A DNA stretch of 64,000 nucleotides from Hyphomicrobiales bacterium. Its GTDB lineage: Bacteria; Pseudomonadota; Alphaproteobacteria; Rhizobiales; Rhizobiaceae. The stretch lies in contig UCCS01000020.1 in assembly GCA_900470965.1 (NCBI GenBank), forward strand, positions 1-64,000, in the 5' to 3' direction. Of this stretch, positions 63,583 through 64,000 are shown piece by piece; position 1 is the first letter of the stretch; each line of letters starts with the position of its first letter. Position numbers and translations under genes: made by a program. The notes under the pieces are model-generated. The model was not told where the DNA came from. It did not search any database and saw only the letters and a list, made by a program, of their open reading frames with translations.

Positions 63583-64000
63583 TTGATCAGGCCGAGCGCT
63601 TTCAGTTGTTCGGCCACCTGTTCGGCGCCGTAGATGGTGCGGATCGTCGGGTTCATGGCCTGGCCGTCCATGACGACGATTGCCTTGTTTTTCACCGCCG
63701 GCATCTGGCTGACGGCCGGATCGCTGTTCAGGAACTTGATCTTGGCCTCCGGCTTGTCGAGTTCCCAGCGGTTGCGGTCGAGATTGGCCACGACGATGAC
63801 ATCCGGATTGGCGGCTATGATGCTTTCCCACCCGAGTGTCGGCCATTCGGCTTCCGCGGTGACGGCATTCTTGCCGCCGAGGAGATCGGCGATGAAGCCG
63901 GATGCGGCGTTCTTGCCCCCGAGATAGGCGTCTGCGGAAGGAGACTGGCTGGAGAACCAAAAGACGTAGGAAAGCTGCTTGCCATCCTTGGACACGCTGG
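63579..64000 (-). CDS. Periplasmic substrate-binding protein (BtuF/FecB type), partial
   Basis: The C-terminal 140 residues are visible; the N-terminus lies beyond base 64000. Seen parts: SYVFWFSSQSPSADAYLGGK, AEWPTLGWESIIAANPDVIV, MPAVKNKAIVVMDGQAMNPT and the end IYGAEQVAEQLKALGLIK. WESIIAANPDVIVV and the Pro/Asn-rich end fit the periplasmic_binding_2 fold. First gene of the visible operon, coupled to the permease by 4 bp. The ligand cannot be decided from this part. Confidence 0.9.
   Translation of the reverse strand, partial: SVSKDGKQLSYVFWFSSQSPSADAYLGGKNAASGFIADLLGGKNAVTAEAEWPTLGWESIIAANPDVIVVANLDRNRWELDKPEAKIKFLNSDPAVSQMPAVKNKAIVVMDGQAMNPTIRTIYGAEQVAEQLKALGLIK

Noticed and set aside
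63583..63960. Long N-terminal extension of the FecCD permease
   Set aside because: It overlaps the binding-protein gene and reads as a basic, disordered shadow; the GTG at 63582 gives a normal permease.
1..64000. CRISPR arrays, rRNA genes, riboswitches
   Set aside because: I saw no regularly spaced repeats, rRNA sequence or recognisable riboswitch in the window; only one tRNA was found.

Overview
The window looks like a chromosomal segment of a rhizobial alphaproteobacterium (Rhizobium/Agrobacterium group). Reasons: a high-GC backbone with long antisense shadow frames, an ActP/HmrR-type copper module with its MerR promoter, an LpsL-like uronate epimerase, IS families common in rhizobia (IS870-type IS5, IS630, IS66, IS21), and a periplasmic MsrA and a FecBCDE-type uptake operon of familiar alphaproteobacterial form. 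The genus is an inference from gene content; no marker gene is present.

Bases 1-17500 are backbone: the start of a LysR regulator, a small XRE regulator with a candidate operator, a conserved small protein, the copper ATPase and its MerR regulator, a lone maltooligosyl trehalose synthase (treY), a type II toxin-antitoxin pair of PIN type, a translationally coupled alpha-2-macroglobulin/PBP1C pair, a secreted MsrA and a single-domain response regulator.

Bases 17700-54600 are a large, visibly AT-richer surface-polysaccharide (probably LPS O-antigen) island in modules. Module A (minus strand, 34403 to 18570) is one long coupled operon: fcl, gmd (GDP-L-fucose), WbpB/WbpD/WbpE homologues (a 2,3-diamino-uronic acid), Wzx flippase, HisH/HisF/WbpG homologues (amidine formation), a Wzy-like polymerase, glycosyltransferases, an acetyltransferase, a methyltransferase and an epimerase. 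Module B (plus strand, 34784-41600) carries a methyltransferase, a phytanoyl-CoA-dioxygenase-like enzyme, a polyprenyl-sugar-type GT2, rmlA, a WecE-type aminotransferase and a large membrane protein. Module C (minus strand, 49517 to 45082) carries rmlB, a WbqC-family protein, a methyltransferase, a NeuD/PglD-like acyltransferase, a beta-propeller protein and a small EamA/SMR transporter. Modules B and C together make a dTDP-4-amino-4,6-dideoxyhexose; neither has rmlC or rmlD, so rhamnose is not the product. Insertion-sequence debris marks the joints between modules.

The clearest unusual object is at 50510-51859: a 1350-bp IS870-type element with inverted ends and a TA target duplication, which splits an acyltransferase-3 gene. 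Removing it restores the reading frame exactly. Its transposase stop codon is supplied by the target site, and about 560 bp on the far side of the transposase hold an opposite-strand 141-codon passenger ORF of unknown function.

The right edge of the island (54777-56331) is a graveyard of IS630, IS66 and IS3 pieces and a decayed integrase lying against the 3' end of a tRNA-Val(TAC) gene, a typical island attachment site. Beyond it the backbone resumes: a methyltransferase, lpsL, several small secreted or membrane proteins (including a 40-residue one), a histidine-kinase tail fragment, a lipoprotein, and an iron/haem/cobalamin-type ABC uptake operon that leaves the window.
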